Below, piece after piece: positions 4,717 through 6,339 of a stretch of 6,339 bases of DNA (the first letter of the stretch is position 1; every line of letters starts with the position of its first letter). The DNA comes from an uncultured Porphyromonadaceae bacterium (GTDB taxonomy: Bacteria > Bacteroidota > Bacteroidia > Bacteroidales > Muribaculaceae), in NCBI GenBank assembly GCA_947174735.1, contig CAMWKC010000133.1:1-6339 (forward strand), in the 5' to 3' direction. Under the pieces are notes generated by a model. It ran no database searches. It saw only the letters and a list, made by a program, of their open reading frames with translations, and was not told the origin of the DNA. Position numbers and translations under genes: made by a program.

Positions 4717-6339
4717 ATGACTGATACAACTCTTTTTCTTCCTACTTCCCGAGATGAAATAGAACGTCTCGGCTGGGAACAACCCGATATCATTCTCTTT
4801 TCAGGCGATGCCTACGTGGATCATCCCTCCTTTGGAGCAGCTGTCATAGGACGTGCCCTACAAGCAGCTGGTTTTAAAGTGGCTATTGTACCTCAGCCCA
4901 ACTGGCGTGATGATCTGCGCGATTTCAAAAAGCTTGGGCGACCGCGTCTTTTCTTCGGTGTTTCAGCAGGTGCTATGGACTCAATGGTCAATCACTATAC
5001 AGCCAATCGACGGCTTCGCCATGATGATGCTTACACAGCAGGCGGACGTCATGGTATGCGTCCTGATTATCCTACTATCGTATATTCACGTATCCTTAAA
5101 GACCTCTTTCCTGATGTTCCGGTTATTGCCGGGGGAATAGAGGCTTCTTTACGTCGTGTGGCTCATTACGATTACTGGCAGGATAAACTTCGTCCTTCTA
5201 TCCTTATTGATGCACCTGCCGATATGATAGCCTACGGTATGGGCGAGAAAACTGTAGTTGAATTGGCCCGGCGCCTTGACAGCGGTGAAACCATCGATCA
5301 CATTACCGATGTACCGCAGACAGCCTTCTTCACTTCTGAATCTCCCTCTGAAGGCGACGTGGTACTTCATTCTTTCGAACAGTGTCTCAAGTCAAAAAAG
5401 CTTCATGCTCTTAACTTTCGGCATGTCGAGGAAGAATCAAACCGTATGGAAGGTGCGGTTATATGGCAGTCAACTGCCGGACGCTGGCTACGTATCAATC
5501 CTATGCGTCCGCCTATGAAAACCGGCGAGATCGATGCTGCTTTCGATCTGCCCTTTACTCGTCTGCCTCACCCGCGATATAAAGGTAAAATAATTCCTGC
5601 CTATGAGATGATAAAACATTCTCTTACCATGCACCGTGGTTGTTTCGGAGGCTGTGCGTTCTGTACTATTTCAGCACATCAGGGCAAATTTATAGCCTCC
5701 CGCTCAAAACAATCGATTCTACGTGAGGCCAGACAAATTACGGCTATGGAAGATTTTAAAGGATATATTTCCGATCTGGGAGGTCCGTCGGCTAATATGT
5801 ATTCTATGCATGGTCGTGATATGTCTGTCTGTGCCTTATGTCGGCGTCCGTCATGCCTTCATCCTGTTCCATGTCCTAATCTGGATAATAATCATGCTCC
5901 GTTACTTGATATATATCGTTCAGTTGATGCTCTGCCGGGTGTAAAGAAATCATTTATCGGCAGTGGCGTACGCTATGATTTGGCTATGGCACCCGGTAAA
6001 TCAAATGATATAGACCGCATCAACCGTGAATATCTGCATGAACTTATTACCTCTCATGTCAGCGGTAGACTCAAAGTAGCACCAGAACATGTCAGTCCAC
6101 GTGTGCTTGACTGTATGCGGAAACCTTCGTTCGATCTTTTCAAACGCTTCAAGAATATTTTTGACAACATAAACGAAAAAGAAGGTCTCAGACAACAGCT
6201 TATTCCTTATTTTATCTCATCTCACCCTGCCTGTCATGAAGAGGATATGGCACAGTTAGCCGTTGAGCCACGTCGTCTTACCTTTCAACGGGAACAGGTA
6301 CAGGAGTTTGCTCCCCCCCCTATGACTCGGGCCACTGAG
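4717..6339 (+). CDS. ygiQ: YgiQ-family (UPF0313) radical SAM protein, 3' partial
   Basis: The frame is open from ATG 4717 to the last base of the window (541 codons, no stop), so the C-terminus is missing. The start lies 2 bp after the uvrB stop, implying one operon. The N-terminal part (about 1-290) has the UPF0313 N-terminal pattern: DAYVDHPSFGAAVIGR (31-46), GVSAGAMDSMVNHYT (81-95), AGGIEASLRR (138-147) and YDYWQDKLRPSIL (151-163). The radical SAM core follows, with HRGCFGGCAFC at 306-316 giving the CX3CX2C ligands Cys309, Cys313 and Cys316 for the 4Fe-4S cluster that cleaves S-adenosylmethionine. A second cysteine group (Cys372, Cys375, Cys380, Cys386) follows. The late segment LAVEPRRLTFQREQVQEF (515-531) is also family-typical. 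The substrate and physiological role of YgiQ are not established. The link with uvrB is positional only. Confidence 0.93.
   Translation, partial: MTDTTLFLPTSRDEIERLGWEQPDIILFSGDAYVDHPSFGAAVIGRALQAAGFKVAIVPQPNWRDDLRDFKKLGRPRLFFGVSAGAMDSMVNHYTANRRLRHDDAYTAGGRHGMRPDYPTIVYSRILKDLFPDVPVIAGGIEASLRRVAHYDYWQDKLRPSILIDAPADMIAYGMGEKTVVELARRLDSGETIDHITDVPQTAFFTSESPSEGDVVLHSFEQCLKSKKLHALNFRHVEEESNRMEGAVIWQSTAGRWLRINPMRPPMKTGEIDAAFDLPFTRLPHPRYKGKIIPAYEMIKHSLTMHRGCFGGCAFCTISAHQGKFIASRSKQSILREARQITAMEDFKGYISDLGGPSANMYSMHGRDMSVCALCRRPSCLHPVPCPNLDNNHAPLLDIYRSVDALPGVKKSFIGSGVRYDLAMAPGKSNDIDRINREYLHELITSHVSGRLKVAPEHVSPRVLDCMRKPSFDLFKRFKNIFDNINEKEGLRQQLIPYFISSHPACHEEDMAQLAVEPRRLTFQREQVQEFAPPPMTRATE

Noticed and set aside
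4504..4782. 92-codon minus-strand open frame across the uvrB-ygiQ junction
   Set aside because: It is antisense to the UVR domain of uvrB and the start of ygiQ. The protein is Ser/Phe-rich without domain features.
4853..6195. Several short open frames (4853-5140, 5258-5518 and 5723-5944 plus; 5149-5370 and 6001-6195 minus)
   Set aside because: All lie within the continuous 541-codon ygiQ frame, which carries the radical SAM motif and family segments throughout. The short frames are by-products.
1..6339. Novel defence, mobile or biosynthetic system
   Set aside because: Every complete gene is a familiar housekeeping family. There are no transposase, integrase, toxin-antitoxin, CRISPR, tRNA or attachment-site signals, and no obvious shift in composition.

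Overview
The window reads as an ordinary chromosomal segment from a member of the Bacteroidota, most likely order Bacteroidales. The evidence is twofold. Both promoters I can find match the Bacteroidetes sigma-ABfr pattern (TAnnTTTG at -7), and no start is preceded by a convincing Shine-Dalgarno sequence. The order tpiA - SPOR-domain protein - folE is also, from memory, a recurrent Bacteroidales arrangement. Family or genus cannot be fixed from the sequence alone.

Layout, left to right. Bases 1-159 hold the last 52 codons of an unrecognised plus-strand gene with one membrane segment and a charged helical tail. A strong hairpin (189-225) follows and can end transcription from both sides. Bases 289-2307 carry a minus-strand cluster read right to left: tpiA (triosephosphate isomerase), a secreted SPOR-domain protein, and folE (GTP cyclohydrolase I). 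The last two overlap by 4 bp. tpiA and the SPOR gene are separated by 100 bp that hold a 15-bp hairpin. Bases 2308-2602 are a divergent intergenic region with a leftward promoter for tpiA and a rightward promoter for uvrB. From 2603 rightward lie uvrB (excinuclease ABC subunit B) and, 2 bp after it, a YgiQ-family radical SAM gene. The latter stays open for 541 codons to the end of the window.

The genes are mostly core housekeeping: glycolysis (tpiA), pterin/folate synthesis (folE), peptidoglycan binding (SPOR), nucleotide excision repair (uvrB) and a radical SAM enzyme of unknown role (ygiQ). The minus cluster and the uvrB-ygiQ pair each look like an operon, but I see no shared pathway linking members within either.

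The main annotation point is the uvrB start. The longest open frame begins at 2387 and adds 72 Phe-rich residues, but the family N-terminus and the promoter both place the real start at 2603. I see no mobile element, CRISPR array, tRNA, rRNA or defence system, and I do not think the window contains an undescribed system. The less explained items are the ygiQ family itself with its extra cysteine cluster, a diverged 39-bp tandem duplication at the 3' end of folE, and the hairpin between tpiA and the SPOR gene.
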